Shown here one piece after another: positions 44,113-57,300 of a stretch of DNA of 64,000 bases. The translations under genes and the position numbers were made by a program. Every line of letters starts with the position of its first letter. Position 1 is the stretch's first letter. The notes under the pieces were generated by a model that worked only from the letters and a program-made list of their open reading frames with translations, was not told where the DNA came from and made no database searches. The DNA is from Brachypterus glaber (taxonomy: Eukaryota > Arthropoda > Insecta > Coleoptera > Kateretidae), in contig OY294044.1 of NCBI GenBank assembly GCA_958510825.1, positions 99,672,893 to 99,736,892 on the forward strand, read 5' to 3'.

Positions 44113-45182
44113 GATATCCGCGTCGATTCAGGCAGGACTGAGGGCTTGGGTCATGGATTTGGCTGATTATTTTTTATGTGTAGCCCACCGATGTTAGAGA
44201 AAAACCTCCACGGGATTTTTTTCAAAACCCGTTTCGAAAATATGATTTATAAAATTTTTTTAAATTTTTTTAAATTTGTCGAAAATGTGACATTAACGTG
44301 CAATAACTCAAAAACTGTTTAACCTAGAGAACTCGCGGTTTCACCATTAAAAAAATTATATTTTTTTCTATCAAATTTTATCAAATTACTTTTTTTTGTA
44401 TTTTCAAGATGGCGGCCAAGAATTTTAAGGCCATTTTTCTCAAATAGGACATGCAGGCAATAGTTTTAACTGGTAAGCTAGAATTTTTCCACGCCTACTG
44501 CGAATAAAGTTCGAAAAAGTTAAAATTCCGTTAAAATTCCGTTTTTTGGCCAATTTATTGGTTCTAGCAAAGAAATAACAAAAAAGTGCTATTTTTTGAT
44601 TTTTTTAATCAAAAGTACACACAATTATAGTTATCCGCATGAAAAAGTCTCCGACGAAAGGGGGAGGAATCATTCACGCTCTCTTCTTTCCATCAAAAGC
44701 GTTATAAGACGTGCGTGCCTACAACGGGCATCTCACTTGCCCGCACATTCCTAACATATTTGCCGTAATCACGGATCCGTGCGTCAAAGTATAGTAGTTT
44801 ATCCTGAAAACTTCAAAAAAAAAAAAATAAAAAATGGAGTTTGTGAGAAAAATCGCCTTAATTTTTTTTGCCGCCATCTTGAAAAAACAAAAAACTGTCA
44901 AAACTAATTTGATAAAATTTTATAGAAAAAAATATGATTTTTTTAATGGCGAAACCCGCAGTTCTCTAGGTTAAATAGTTTTTGAGTTATTGCACGTCCA
45001 TGTCACGTTTTCAAGGAATTTAAAAATTTTGAAACAAATTTAAAAAATCATATTTTTGAAACGGGGCGTTATTCAAAAAATCCCGTGAAGGTTTTTCTCT
45101 AAAATCGGTGGGCTACACATAAAAAAATAATCAGCCAAATCTCTGACCCAAGCCCTCAGCCCTGCCTGAATCGGAGCGGATC
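44113..45182. mobile_element. Inner foldback element, arms about 500 bp
   Basis: GATTCAGGCAGGACTGAGGG, CTTGGGTCATGGATTTGGCT, GATTATTTTTTATGTGTAGC are mirrored by CTACACATAAAAAAATAATC, AGCCAAATCTCTGACCCAAG, CCCTCAGCCCTGCCTGAATC. The palindrome continues to a centre near 44650. No related copy is seen in the window. Confidence 0.8.
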
Positions 45183-45527
45183 AGGAGTAATAGCATTTTA
45201 AAAAGTAACATTTTTAGTGGCACAAAATGTTACTTCCACTTAATTGCATTTTTTTTAAACGGTTGCTCCTACAGTGTTACACTATATGACATTTTTTATG
45301 TATTTTTACTCAAAGAATCTATATTTTTACCAAAAATCCAAAAAAATATACATGAAAAAGTTTGGGGCAAAAATGTGTTAAGCCTTACATATTTTGTCCG
45401 TCTAGGCACGTCTCTGGATAAATTCGAAAAAATAAATTAACATAAACTTATTGCCCTTATTAATAGTAGTATACATGCAAAAGCTCGCCGCTCTAGGTTA
45501 AAGGGTACAAATGTTATTAATTGTGGA

Positions 45528-47798
45528 GGTGACTTTCAAAACGCAGTTTTGGACATTATTTGAAAAATTGAGATAATGATGGTGTTTACACTGTTAATGC
45601 ATATTCGATCTATTGATCCAAAAAAAAAATTAAAAAATTTGTTATTTCATATTAAAAATTTAGTTAGAAAACCACGTGGAAAAACAAAACGCAGTTTTTT
45701 TAACCAAAGCTTGACTTTCAAAACGCAGTTTTTAATTAATTATACTACAGTCAATATAGGTTTCAACTGCGACTAAATTCCTCAGTCAAAAAAAAGTATG
45801 TATTCCTATAGATTTTGGGATGGGAAGTTCAATAAAAAAAAGTCTATAAATTTTCGAGTTTTGGAAGACCCTTAAACGGCCCTTAAAACACCCTAAAAAC
45901 TCGATTTTGCTCTACAACTTTTGATTGCAACCTACTAGAAACAAAAACTGCACAGAAAATGAAAGAGCACAAAAAATACAATAAAATTGCTTAATATTTT
46001 TTTCCCTTAATTTCTATTGGTTGGAAGATATAACGCATTTAAAGTCGTAACTCACTCGTTGTTAAAACATTTTAGGATTGGCTGCCATTTTAACACCCTT
46101 TTATATATCGGCTTAATATCTTTCAAAATATCTTAAATATATCTAATGATGATTTATGCAAAATTTCAGCTTAATCTGATTAGGGTTTACAAACCCCCTA
46201 TACGCCCCCTCTTATTTATATACGCCCCGGTTTTTAAGGGACTAAGCTCACCAAAACGTTTAAAATTTGTAGTATTATGGTTTTTGGGTCAAGAAACACT
46301 TTGGATAAAGTCTAAGAGGCACACAGAAAAATATTGGCCCCTAAAAGTCCCCTAAAACACGTTTTTTTCCACATATCTTTTTTGTAGTTAGTTGGACAAA
46401 AAATAAAATTACATTAAATTATATCGACACTCCCAAGCAACAAGGATGTAACTCAAGTTAGACCCATTTTGAGTTATACTCATAGGTAAACGCCTTGAAA
46501 AAAGACACACATGGTGGTACTACTCAGATTTCTCCACAGGCCACATTAAGCAAAAGTTTACCTAAAATCACTAAAGTAAGAAATTCTAAACTTGAATATT
46601 ATCAGAAACAAACAATAAATAAACAAGAAATACTTAAACAGTTAAATAGAGAATTTTATAAGCTTTCAAATGATGTATCACATGACTTCCGTTTCCACTT
46701 CAATCCTTTACCCATCCTTAAATAACAAAAAAAAAATTTTTAGATATTTAGCTGTCGTGAAAAGTAACAATATATGAGTTACGGCTTTGTTGCTTGGGGG
46801 TATCGATATAGCAATTTTCAAATTATACATTTTTTTTTATTTTTCCCCATTTGCCCCCTTGCCGCACCCCAATGTTCACCAAAAACAATCCCGAGCGAGA
46901 ACTTTTGGTAACATACCTATATGCCGAATTTCAAGTCTCTAGCTTAAAGCGTTCTTAAGTTATCGTGCCCACAAGATTTCTCAGACAGACCGATCGACCG
47001 ACCGACCATTTTTGTTCTTTGCTTGAAATGGATTTATATTGACATAAAACGTTATAAAACACAAAAATACGCAAAAAAAATTTTTGAAATTTTTTGCACG
47101 AATACAAGGCTTTCCGAAATGTTAAAAAAATTTAAAATGGTAAAGCAAAATAGGCTCATACGTTAAGAATGCATGTACAATGTACAATATGGGTCTATTT
47201 ATAAGTTACGTAACACTTTGGAGGGAGACCCCCTCACCCCTAGTGTCATGTTGTGTGTTGAGTTAAATTAAAAAAGCGTTACACAGAGAGGTCCAAAACA
47301 GTAAAAAAAGGTTTTACATATAAGTCAATTTTTTGTGGTAACGCCGGTTAACCAGTATGTTACTCTTTCTCTGTTTAATTGATGAGTTAAAAAGAGAGAG
47401 AAATACATATTCCTCTAACTTGGTTAGTAACCGCTGCTCCACAAAAAATCGGCAAATATATGGACAGCCCCTGTATACTATTTGTATCTATACTTACCTA
47501 AAAAGTATTAAGGAAATCTATTAATAATATTCATTTAAATGCTGGACTATCAAAACGCAGTTCTTATGCTTTGACTTTCAAAACGCAGTTTTTGATTTTT
47601 TTAATATGCAATTTTTTTAATAATTAGTGAAACTGATTTAATTCGCCAATGTAATTTAACTATTCTCTCTAAAATAGATAATACCTGATGTTCATTGGTA
47701 CTATAAAAGCTGTTATAGTTCCTAAATTAATACTTGGTTGATATCTCGAAATGTGTTATTTGTCAAAAACTGCGTTTTGAAAGTCACCTCCTCAATTA
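45528..47798. mobile_element. TIR element with repeated CTTTCAAAACGCAGTTTT termini
   Basis: The left end GGAGGTGACTTTCAAAACGC is the complement of the right end GCGTTTTGAAAGTCACCTCC. The motif TTGACTTTCAAAACGCAGTT recurs in direct orientation at about 45710 and 47571. AATT sits at both outer edges. The inside contains repeat B (46825-47158) and a small palindrome (47328-47448). No transposase frame is recognised. Confidence 0.65.
46825..47158 (-). repeat. Dispersed repeat family B, copy 3
   Basis: Inverse of 522-855: CCCCTTGCCGCACCC, AAAAACAATCCCGAGCGAGA, GACAGACCGATCGACCGACC, CACGAATACAAGGCTTTCCG. Confidence 0.7.
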
Positions 47799-48160
47799 AA
47801 AACATTATTTTTATTGCAATTTTAAAGAGCCGTAGCTCCCTTAGGACTCATTTCCGGACCAACCTTTACAGGAACTTTTTTTCATGTTTTTTAACGTAGA
47901 ATCACGTCTTAAATTTCTCGAACTTTTTTCTGAATAACCCAGTATAGACTTGTACGTCATTTCCAAACATTTATTTAACTAGGGAAATAAGCACCAGGTG
48001 TTATAAGATTTTTTGATAAAAACAGAACAAGACTTAGGTGCCTAAAAAAGCTTATAAGCTTTTTTATAAATAAACAAAAAAACAAAAATATCTTGTGTAA
48101 GAAAAGTAGAAAGCGATTTTTTCTTTTTCAATTTACTCAAAAACATGGTTTTGTGTACAT

Positions 48161-48870
48161 ACCGGGTGTCCCAACTATATTTACCCAACGATTTTCTCGA
48201 AAACTTAAAGAGATAATCAAATTCTGCGAAAACCGTCTTAGATAAGACAACTTAAGCCATCTTTTAGTATATATTTTATACTTTCAGCTCTTAAATTGTG
48301 GGCAGGGGGCATATGGGGAACATTTTTTTTAATGAAACGGGGGGTCATGTGATGCATCATTTTAAAGCTTATTAAATTCTCCATTTAACTATATATTTTT
48401 TGATATTTTTAAACATTTTTTTTTTGGTTTAAAATAGTGTTGAAAATGGGTATTTTTGTCAAAATGACTCTAAAAAAATGAGACAATTTTTTAAAAGTTA
48501 CTAATTTCATGATGAAAAAACGTAAATATTTATTTTTAAACTAATTTTAATTGACATAAATAAAAATTTACAAAAAAAAAAACTTAAAAAATCGCATTTT
48601 TTAGCACAAAAAATTAAAGAATCAAAACCTTAAAAAAATAGTTTAAAAAAATAAAAAAATATACAGTCCAATAGAGAATTTTATTTGCTTTAGAATATCA
48701 CACGACTCCCTTTCCATTAAAAAAAACTCTCCCCCATGCTCCCCTGAAAGTATCAAATATTTGCTAAAAGATAGATTAAGTTGTCTAATTTAAGATTGTT
48801 TTCGCAGAACTTGATTATCTCTTTTAGTTTTCGAGAAAATTGCTGGGTAAATAGAGTTAGGACACCCGGT
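48161..48870. mobile_element. Foldback element family E, copy 3, ACCGGGTGTCC ends
   Basis: Left ACCGGGTGTCCCAACTATAT and GAAAACTTAAAGAGATAATC; right GATTATCTCTTTTAGTTTTC and AGTTAGGACACCCGGT. The interior (ATGTGATGCATCATTTTAAA mirrored) is the family E core. Its ends resemble those of the 19615 element. Confidence 0.8.
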
Positions 48871-49164
48871 ATAACTTTGTAATTCTATCTTGACGTTACG
48901 CAACGTGAGCTTTTCATATATAATTTTGATTCTATTAAGTTTCGTCTTAAATTAACGAGTAGACTTAAAATAAACAGATTTTGATGAGAAAAGTTCCATG
49001 ATTTTTTTTTGCTAAAGCTGTTTAAAAAAGCAGGGCGCAATAATATCATGTTCTATTTCATAAAGGTAACTTCCTAAAGAATTCTTAAATTTTACCATTT
49101 ACCAATACAAATTTTTTTAGGCCACCACCTGTAGCTTTTTTCGCCCAAATAAAAAAAAACGCTA

Positions 49165-49224
<60 letters not shown>

Positions 49225-52200
49225 ATTTATTGAATTAAAATCAGTGTACAAAAAAAAACATAAAAAAATATACATGCATATAATAGTTTTTAAATTTAAT
49301 TCAAAGGACCAGATTAAGAAAAAATCTTACTCTACCCCTGGCCCTTGACTAGCAAATAAATATTTAATTCTAGTGAAGTAAACAATCTAGGAAGAAAATA
49401 TATAATATATATCCAAAAGTGAATAAGGAGTTGTGTGAATAAAGTCTGTATATTGCAAGTTACAATGTATTTAGCTATTCTGCTCACACAAAAGCATATT
49501 TTTAATAAGAAATTTAGCTCTTAAAGGGGAACTGTCCTTGATAGTTGGCGTTAGTTTATTGTATAATTGATAAACATCAAACGTGAAAGATTTCTTAAAA
49601 AAATCTGTACGTCGTGGAGGAGCATCAATTAGACCTCTGTGGCGGGTCAGAAGATTGTGGACGTCGTCTCTAAAGGTTATTTTATTATAAAGGTATGCAG
49701 GTGTCCTAGTAGTGATTATTTTGTGATACAAACAAAGTTTATGCAACTTTCTTCTATAAGACATGTTAAGCCACCTCGATTGAATGAGAAAAGGTGTTAT
49801 ATGTTCGCGTCTACGAACACCATAAATTAAACGTAGGCAAGAGTTTTGCATTCTTTGTATCCGTCTTTTATCCGTTTCATTTAAATATGTATCATAAACT
49901 GTATCACAGTGATTAAAGTTAGAGAGTATTAAGGAATCACATAAGACTTTTTTAAAATTCTGAGTGAACATATACCTATTGGCATATAGAGTTTTTAGTT
50001 TGTAGTAAGCCTTCTGTAACATATTTGATATATGTTGAGAAAATTGCAATTTAGAGTCAATCGTAAGTCCGAGGTTTTTTGTTACCTCTAATATTTCCAA
50101 AGAAGCACCATTGATTTTTATATCAACATTATTTTTTATTTTGTTAATTTTCTGAGGATTCCCAAATAACATTAATGCTGATTTACTTATGTTTATTTTT
50201 AACATGTGATCTTCCGAAAGAGAAATTAACTTTTGAAGCTCAGTGGATATTTTATTATTAAACTGGTCATCTTTTATATTAAAACAAAGGTACAGCTGAG
50301 TGTCATCAGCATAAAAATGATATAAACAAAATTTTAACACATCAGGAAAGCAAGAAGTATAAATAATATAAAGAATCGGTCCAAGAATTGACCCTTGTGG
50401 TACTCCCTTAGAAATATTAATACTTTCTGAACAATTATTGTTAATTATAACTTGTTGTTTGCGTGACTCTAAATAACTTTTAAACAATAAAATAGCATTA
50501 TCACTATATCCAATATAGTGAAGAACTGCAAGTAGTATTTTATGATCTATATTGTCAAATGCTTTGGTGTAATCAATTAAAGCTAAGATAATGACGTCTC
50601 CCCTATCCATTGCAGAATTTATATCATCAAAAACTTTTATAAGTGCTGTACTACAACTATGTTGTGCTCTAAAACCTGATTGACATTTAGGAAGAATATT
50701 AAAATTATTTAAGTGCTCATTAAGTTTTATAGAAACAACTTTTTTAAACACTTTAGACAGAATACTTAATTTGCTAATAGGCCTGATATCACTAAAATTT
50801 TCAGGGCTTTTTGTCTTAGGAATAGGAACCACAAGAGCCTGTTTCCAGATATCTGGAACTGTATTTGTTTCTAGACTATAATTAATTAGGTGTGCAATAT
50901 AAGGCAAGAGAAAAGGGCAGCATAACTTTAAAAAAGATAAGCTTATATCATCACTTCCTCGTGCTTCACTTTTAAGATCTTTAATAACATTATAAATGAT
51001 ATCAACTGACACTGGTAAAAATTCAAGTTTTTCAGTTACACCTTCTTTAATATTAGAGTTATAAAAATTTAATAGATCAGCACCAGGTATTTTACTATTA
51101 GAAGTTTGCGTTCCTGCAAAAAAATTATTTAAAGCATTAACATCAGACAAATGCTGGGGAATTTCATTTATTTTATTGGAAAATACATCCATTTTACCTA
51201 ATGTTTACCATAACTCAGCAGTGCCAGCAGTTTCAGCTTTTTGATTGAGAAAAGCTTTTTTCTCTTTTTCAGTTGCACTACGAGTAAAATTTCTTAATGT
51301 TTTGTAATATTCAAAATCAGCCTCGTTCCTTGTTCTCAAAAATTTATTATGCGCTTTTTGTCTTAATTTTTTTAAAGATTTAATATTGTGTGACATCCAA
51401 GGAGCCCATGGCTTAGAAAAAGTACGCGTAATATATGGTGCATGGGTATCCATTAGAAGATTAATATTATCATTAAAAAAACTAACTTTTTCATTTATAT
51501 TTTCAAATAAAAGTATATCATTCCATGGCAACGATTCCAAATGATTGTTAAATTGATTTAAATTAAAATTTAAGTAGCTTCTATATGTTTTAGCGTAAGG
51601 AATAAATGAAAGATCTTTGATTGATAGACTGCAAAAAATCACAGAGTGATCAGCAATATTATGTACATGGATTACCCCACTATCAGCTAATATCATACTG
51701 GCATTTATAATAATATAATCAATAAGTGTTGAAGAATTTTTCGTGATTCTAGTTGGATCTGTTATTATTTGTTTTAGGTCAAAAGATTCCAGTAAATTAT
51801 TAAACTTTTCACTAAATGGACTGTCAACACTAAGAGCATCAATATTAAAGTCACCCAAACAAAAAAATAAATTATTGATGGGAGCATATATAGAAAAGCT
51901 ACTTTCAAGTTTATCCAAAAAATTGGAAAAAGTTGAACCATGTGGTCTATAAATAGCTGCACATGTAACCCTGGTATTGTTTGACAAAACAATCTCTATC
52001 CAGTACTGCTCAATATCAGTGTCAATTTTTTTAAATAAAGAATTAAATCTATAGGAAGCACTTACATAGAAAGCTATTCCACTACCCCTTAAATTTTCAC
52101 TAACATGAACAAAGTTATATCCAGGTATGTGAACCTCACTAAGTAGAACATCGTCCAACAACCACGACTCCGTAACCGCCATAACATCGTATTTACCCTT

Positions 52201-52320
52201 TAAAAGATTTTGCTTAAAACCGTTAAAATTACATAATAAAGATCTTACATTAATATGTCCCAACTTCATAAGTAATAAATTTAAGCTAAACTAGTATACT
52301 AAAACTTTTATAATACAGCA
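49165..52320 (-). mobile_element. Non-LTR retrotransposon (jockey/CR1-like), nearly intact ORF2
   Basis: Sense is the - strand. A 2.8-kb pol region is followed by about 250 bp of 3' UTR and a trinucleotide tail (AAT repeats on +, 49167-49223), the same tail type as the fragment at 24340. AATAAA lies just before the tail. No ORF1 is seen 5' of the endonuclease, so the element is probably 5'-truncated. Confidence 0.88.
49471..52269 (-). pseudogene. ORF2: AP-endonuclease plus reverse transcriptase, one in-frame stop
   Basis: The endonuclease part (52269-51205) shows GHINVRSLL, MAVTESWLLDD, GSGIAFYV, GDFNIDAL, STLIDYIIIN and ADHSVIF, the catalytic set of APE-type LINE nucleases. A TAA at 51205-51207 interrupts the text after TAELW. 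The same frame resumes TLGKMDVFSNK and carries the reverse transcriptase: VPIPKTKSPENFSDIRPIS, QSGFRAQHSC, DYTKAFDNIDH, GVPQGSILGPILYIIYT and catalytic YADDTQLYL, then the C-terminus YRRKLHKLCLYHKI to LLCEQNS. Without the TAA the frame would be 932 codons. It may be a recent loss of function. Confidence 0.92.
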
Positions 52321-52929
52321 ACATACTAAAAATTATTTTACTACCTTCTATCTATTAGTAGTTAATATCAATGAACACTAAAAATTTAAAAATAAGAAGA
52401 AAAAAAAATGTGAAAAAAAAAAGAAAAAAAATGTAATGTACGAAGTACAGACCTATTCAGATACCCTATAACAGGAAAAAACAAAAAAAAATATATAAAA
52501 AATATTTGCATTTCAGCCAAAATTATTGTTTTTAGAAAAGAAAAAGTAAAAAATACTCTTCCTACTTAAATCTGTTATGAGTTATGGAAAACTACAGTTT
52601 TAGTATATTCTAAAAAATATTTATTTAATCGTGCGGGGGATAGAAAAGATTTTGGTATACCACAAAAGAATATTGCCTATAGGCATATATCTTTTGGAAT
52701 GTATTTGTTATTTTTAGCTTTTAAATTGCGGTCGGGGGCATAGGGGTGATTGTTTTAAATAAATGGGGGGGAGATACATCATTTTAAAGCAAATCAAATT
52801 CTTTATTCGGCCATTAATTTCTTAAACTTTTTTTTAAGGTTTTCATTTTTTGCTAAAAAATACTATTTTTTTAAAATTATTGTAAACTGTATACCACAAA
52901 AGAATATTGCCTATACTATCGTCCTAAGC
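52321..52929. other. Spacer with a family E fragment
   Basis: AT-rich with no gene. About 52700-52880 resembles one arm of foldback family E (GATACATCATTTTAAAGC). Confidence 0.45.
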
Positions 52930-53253
52930 CAAAAAGTCGTAACTCACTTTTTTTACTTTTTTTTACTCACACACCATTATACATTCGGCTGTGCGTAGTG
53001 TAGGTTCGGTTCGGTTTTGCTGGTCAAAATTCAGAACCAAACTCGTATTTTCGATTTAAACCCAACAACAGTTAAACTAGGTGAGTGCTCTGTGTGTTGT
53101 AAAAGTGTCCTTTGTTGCACGAGTAAACCGACGAGATTAAAACCCTCGTCGTTTTGCACCGACGGACAACGGAGGATTACAGTCCGCCCCTTAGAGCATT
53201 GACTTAGTTTAATAAACTTCATTGTTTGGCAGTACCCGTGGCGTAGCGGCTAG
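52930..53253 (+). other. GC-richer segment before the LTR element, possible SINE or jockey 5' region
   Basis: Composition is clearly richer in G+C than the surroundings and resembles 59446-59831 on the other side of the LTR element. The two halves were probably contiguous before that insertion. It ends with GTGGCGTAGCGGCTAG, an RNA polymerase III A-box-like sequence. Short frames on both strands are not supported. Confidence 0.5.
53230..53253 (+). repeat. tRNA-like sequence, 5' part (A box)
   Basis: TGGCGTAGCGGC fits the A-box consensus TRGCNNAGYNGG except for the last base. The 3' part lies 6.2 kb away at 59446-59515, after the LTR element. This is more likely a tRNA-derived SINE than a working tRNA gene, because the stems pair poorly. 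Confidence 0.5.
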
Positions 53254-54378
53254 TGTTATGATCCGAATATTTTATATGTAGTTAAAATTTTAAAATAATA
53301 TTTCTTTAATATTGCGCTATGATACAATCTGGCTTCACGAGATTCGGCTTCGGTAAAGTCCGGTTTGACCTAAATTACATCGGACCCCTCCTCGGTAATT
53401 CTTGTCGGTATAACTTAAAAGTTGTCTAGTAGTTCAAATTATTTATACAAATTTAATTTATGGTTAAAATGATCGTTTCAGATGTCAGAAATAGCAATTA
53501 GTTTGCAAATTGATGAGACTGAAACTCTTTTGTCGGGGTAATTAAATATGCGCGGTATCTTTGTAGATATTTTGCGCTAATAGCATTGTCAAATAAATTT
53601 AACTAGTGACCTTCTTATTGGGTATATAAACTCATGAAAAGATTCATATTCATTCAGTTTTATTCAGGGTGTCACTATGGCAAATTCAAAAGTGAAAATG
53701 TAGTTTCTGTGAGAATTTATTTTGAGATTTATTCTTGAATTAAAAATAGTTTTAAAACTTAGAAAAATTTTGAGACTCGTATTTTCAGACATAGAAATAA
53801 TTTTGGACACTTATAAATATTGATAGTTTGAACACTGATAGAAATTTTGACGAATATTAATTAACTTTGAAAAATATTTTGTAAAATAATTTAAATGACT
53901 TATACGAACCAGTTTTAATATACACTAAGAAAAATGTGTAAAATAAAATGGGATTTGAAAATGATTGCGAATAGTTGGGATTTCAAACATAGAATGTTTT
54001 AATTTAGAAGTATTAATGGAAAATAATATATAATGGAATTTATAATTTAAGGGCTTTGCATAAAAATAGGACTTAGAAGTAAAAATTGATCTTTCATGTT
54101 CTTGAAGAATTTATTCACATTTATTTAATATATTATTCTTAAGTTAAGAAGAAATCGTTTTATCTGTTTCCAAAGCGCCGTCTCCTAGAATACCCGCTCC
54201 CGAATAAAGTGATAAGTGGTTAAGTATATTCTCCGCTCGGGTATACTTTAAATACGATGGAAGATTGTATGGCCAACCTAACTGAGTAAGTTATAATAAA
54301 AGTTATAATTAACTGCTGGGCTATAACCGAATTATATACCACATCACTAAATTAGTGATAGAATACCACTTCACTACA
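53254..54378 (+). repeat. 5' LTR
   Basis: 1125 bp, 5'-TG...CA-3'. A TATA-like GGGTATATAAAC at about 53620-53631 followed by TTCAGTTTTATTCAG resembles an insect core promoter with initiator. It differs from the 3' LTR at about half a dozen positions, mostly near its end. Confidence 0.9.
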
Positions 54379-57300
54379 TTGGTGCTCATGTGATACGGGA
54401 CTTCAAAATCGATTTTAAAGCAGGAATTTTTGTGCAGAAGTAATTAAAAAAAAATCGAAAAGAAACGAAATTTGGACAAAAGAGTCTGAAGATAAATGAT
54501 TTTTTTTTTATGAAAAACGAATTGTAAAAATCGGTTTTGATGTGAGATTGTATTATTTTTGCTTAAAATCAAAAATATGCTAAGGGAAACAGTAACTTCA
54601 GAAACTTAAGTAATGTCGGAAAAGGCAGCAGATTTTTGGAAAAGACGATCAACATCAAAAACTGGCCGCATGAAGGGAAGAAGAGTGATATTTTGCAAAA
54701 AATTGCAGAATTTTATGGGCTATAGAAAAATGTCAGTTGAAGGGAAGATTTTTTTTTTTTTTTCAAAAATGTTGGTATGTTTTTCTCATGTTATTTTTTG
54801 TAGATTTGTAAAGTATGAAATCGTATTTAATTTTTTTTTTGGAAATTATAAGTGTTTTTTGTTGAATTTTTGGTTTTTTAATTTTAATTATATTACAATG
54901 GTAGAATTTTTTGTCTTTAAAATAAAGTATAAAAATACGATTTGATACTTGGGAAATATTTTTTCAACAGTATTTTTTTCTTTGTCAGGTTAGGTTTAGA
55001 GTATTTGATAATTTTAATTTGAACTGGACGGAAAGAAAATATATATTTAGTTTTATTCATTAGCGTGTACCTTATTTTATTTAATGGAATAATTTTTCAG
55101 GATTTTTATTTTTTTCGATATTTTTTTTAGCGTACTTAAAGAAAAACGTAATTATTTTTTTTTTAGGTTTGTATTTTATTAACTTTTTTTTTAAAAATGA
55201 TATTTTTATTAAAGCGTACAATAATTATAATTATTCTCAGAATTTTTTTTTTACTTTTTGGAACTTATAGTACGATTTTTTTTTCTCATTAAATAGTACA
55301 GAATTTTTTTAAGTTATATTAAAAAAAAAAGAAATATATTTTTTTTTATTTTATTATTTTTTTTTTGGGAAATTTAAATTTGATTTTTTATTATTAACGT
55401 ATATCTACAGTATAATGTTTTATCTTTTATTCTAAGGGTTATAATTCATTAAATTTTTCTTGAAAACTAAATTTTAAATTTTATTTTATAGAAATATTTA
55501 TTTTTTTTTTATTAAAGTGTACGTAGTATGTTTTTTTTTCTAACGATTATCATGTATTAATTATTGTTTTAAACTGGAGTTTGATTGTTATTTTAATGGA
55601 AACAGAAATATTTAATTTTTTTTATTGTAATTCAGTGTGAAAATTTAAACAAAATGTTTAAAAATTACCAAAAAAATATCGAGGTTTTATATGTAAGGAA
55701 TGCCTACTTGGATGTAGTTTAAATATCTTGAAAAATGTTTAGTTGATTTCTGATTTTTTTTTATTATAAAAAATATTTTAAGAACCACTTTATTATAATT
55801 TTGTAATGTTGCTTTCAGTGTATAGGAAATACGTAAGTCTCTCTTCACCCACAGGTGCACGCTGGGTCTTTGAAAGTGTTTATGTAATAAAAATTAATAG
55901 TGTTTACGATTTGAAAATTTAATGGTTTATTTTGTGACTTCGTTTTTTTATCTTAGTATATTTATAAAACAATTTTATCTATCTTATTGGAGATGTTAAT
56001 ATTTTAGTTTATAAAAAAAGTACTTATTCGCTACCCCGAATGTGATGAGTATTTTTTGTTATCTTCTCAGATTTTTTTTTTTCTTTCGAAATAATATTTA
56101 ATTTTTTTTTAATTTCAGTTTATACTTTTTTGAAAAATAATTTTGAGTCAAAGCGAATTTGTTTAGTATAGTCTGAGAAAACCTACAGTTTTATGGAAAA
56201 ATACCGTTTGTTCAGTATTGATCACACTGAACGTAACTATATTTTTCTCCGTGTATTTATTTTATTTTTTATGAAATTTACAGTTTTATCGTTGGTTTAT
56301 ATAACTTTATTTTGTTTAGGCAAGATATTTATTGCACAAAGAGACAGATAGTCACATATTGTCACAGATGGTCGCATATTTTGCTTTCCCATTTAAATGT
56401 TTGTAAAAATAGGGAAAGCTAGTTTATTTTTTATGAAAATTATAACAAAAATAGTTTTCTGTGTAGAAAGGTTAAAAAGTTGCATTGATTTAAAAATGTA
56501 TGTAACAGTTTTTTTTGTAAAAAAACTAAGGTTAAAGGTTATTAAAGGTTTTAAAGGTCCAGTTCAAAAATAAATTAAGGCAGCAAGTTATATATTATTA
56601 AATTTATTTTGGTTGGGGATATTAAAATACCAGTAATGTTTTTTAATGAAAGATACAATTTTTGGTATATTGGGTAAAACATATGTATAAACAAAATGAA
56701 GTTCAATAATGAGTTATGTTTTTGTTTTTTAGTATTTTTGGTGAATTCGAAATATCGTATAAAAGGTGTGCGTATATCGCATATATGTAACTAATAATAA
56801 ATATATTTATTAAGCTTTTACTTTCAGAAGGCTAACGTAGTCTTTCTGCCTATAGTAATATAGAGTGTAAATAAAATAAAATATCGGAAAGATTTCAGAA
56901 AAGTTATTACAATAACTTAAGAACGCCTACAATGTAGGATGATTTTTTATTATGATTTACGTAAAAGTTTGAAATATATGAGGGTTATGAGGGTTATGTT
57001 ATGTAAAAAAAATAATTAACCAGTTGGTAAAAAAAAGCGTAATATATCGTTAAACAGCTTAACGTAGTTTAAAGTAAATCAAATAAACTTATTCAGTCTC
57101 AAAGCATTTATATGATAACTTGAGAACGCCTGCGATTCATTGCAATGTAGGCTTATTTTTATTTGGATTTATCTTGGAATTTATAGAAAGTTAGGATATT
57201 AGAGGGATACGTTACGTAAAGTTAAATATCGAGTTGGGAGTATAATATATTGACGTATTATATTAAAGGTCCGAGAAATTGGTGTTATAATAAGTAACAC

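Larger units (their letters stand above)
43928..47935. mobile_element. Family G foldback split by two later insertions
   Basis: Outer arms: TATAAAGGTTGGTCCGGAAA and AGGGAGCTGCGGCCCTTC at the left; GCCGTAGCTCCCTTAGGACT and TTTCCGGACCAACCTTTACA at the right. The arms resume after an insertion at 44113-45182 (host TTTAATATTAAAG before, AGGAGTAATAGC after) and another at 45528-47798. Confidence 0.75.

Noticed and set aside
46495..46725. 76-codon K/Q-rich ORF inside the 45528 TIR element
   Set aside because: It starts without context and partly overlaps foldback-type sequence (GATGTATCACATGACTTCCG); no transposase motif.
54613..54945. 110-codon ORF as a possible gag of the LTR element
   Set aside because: After about 45 residues it becomes F/Y/N low-complexity sequence from T-rich DNA; no zinc knuckle or capsid pattern.
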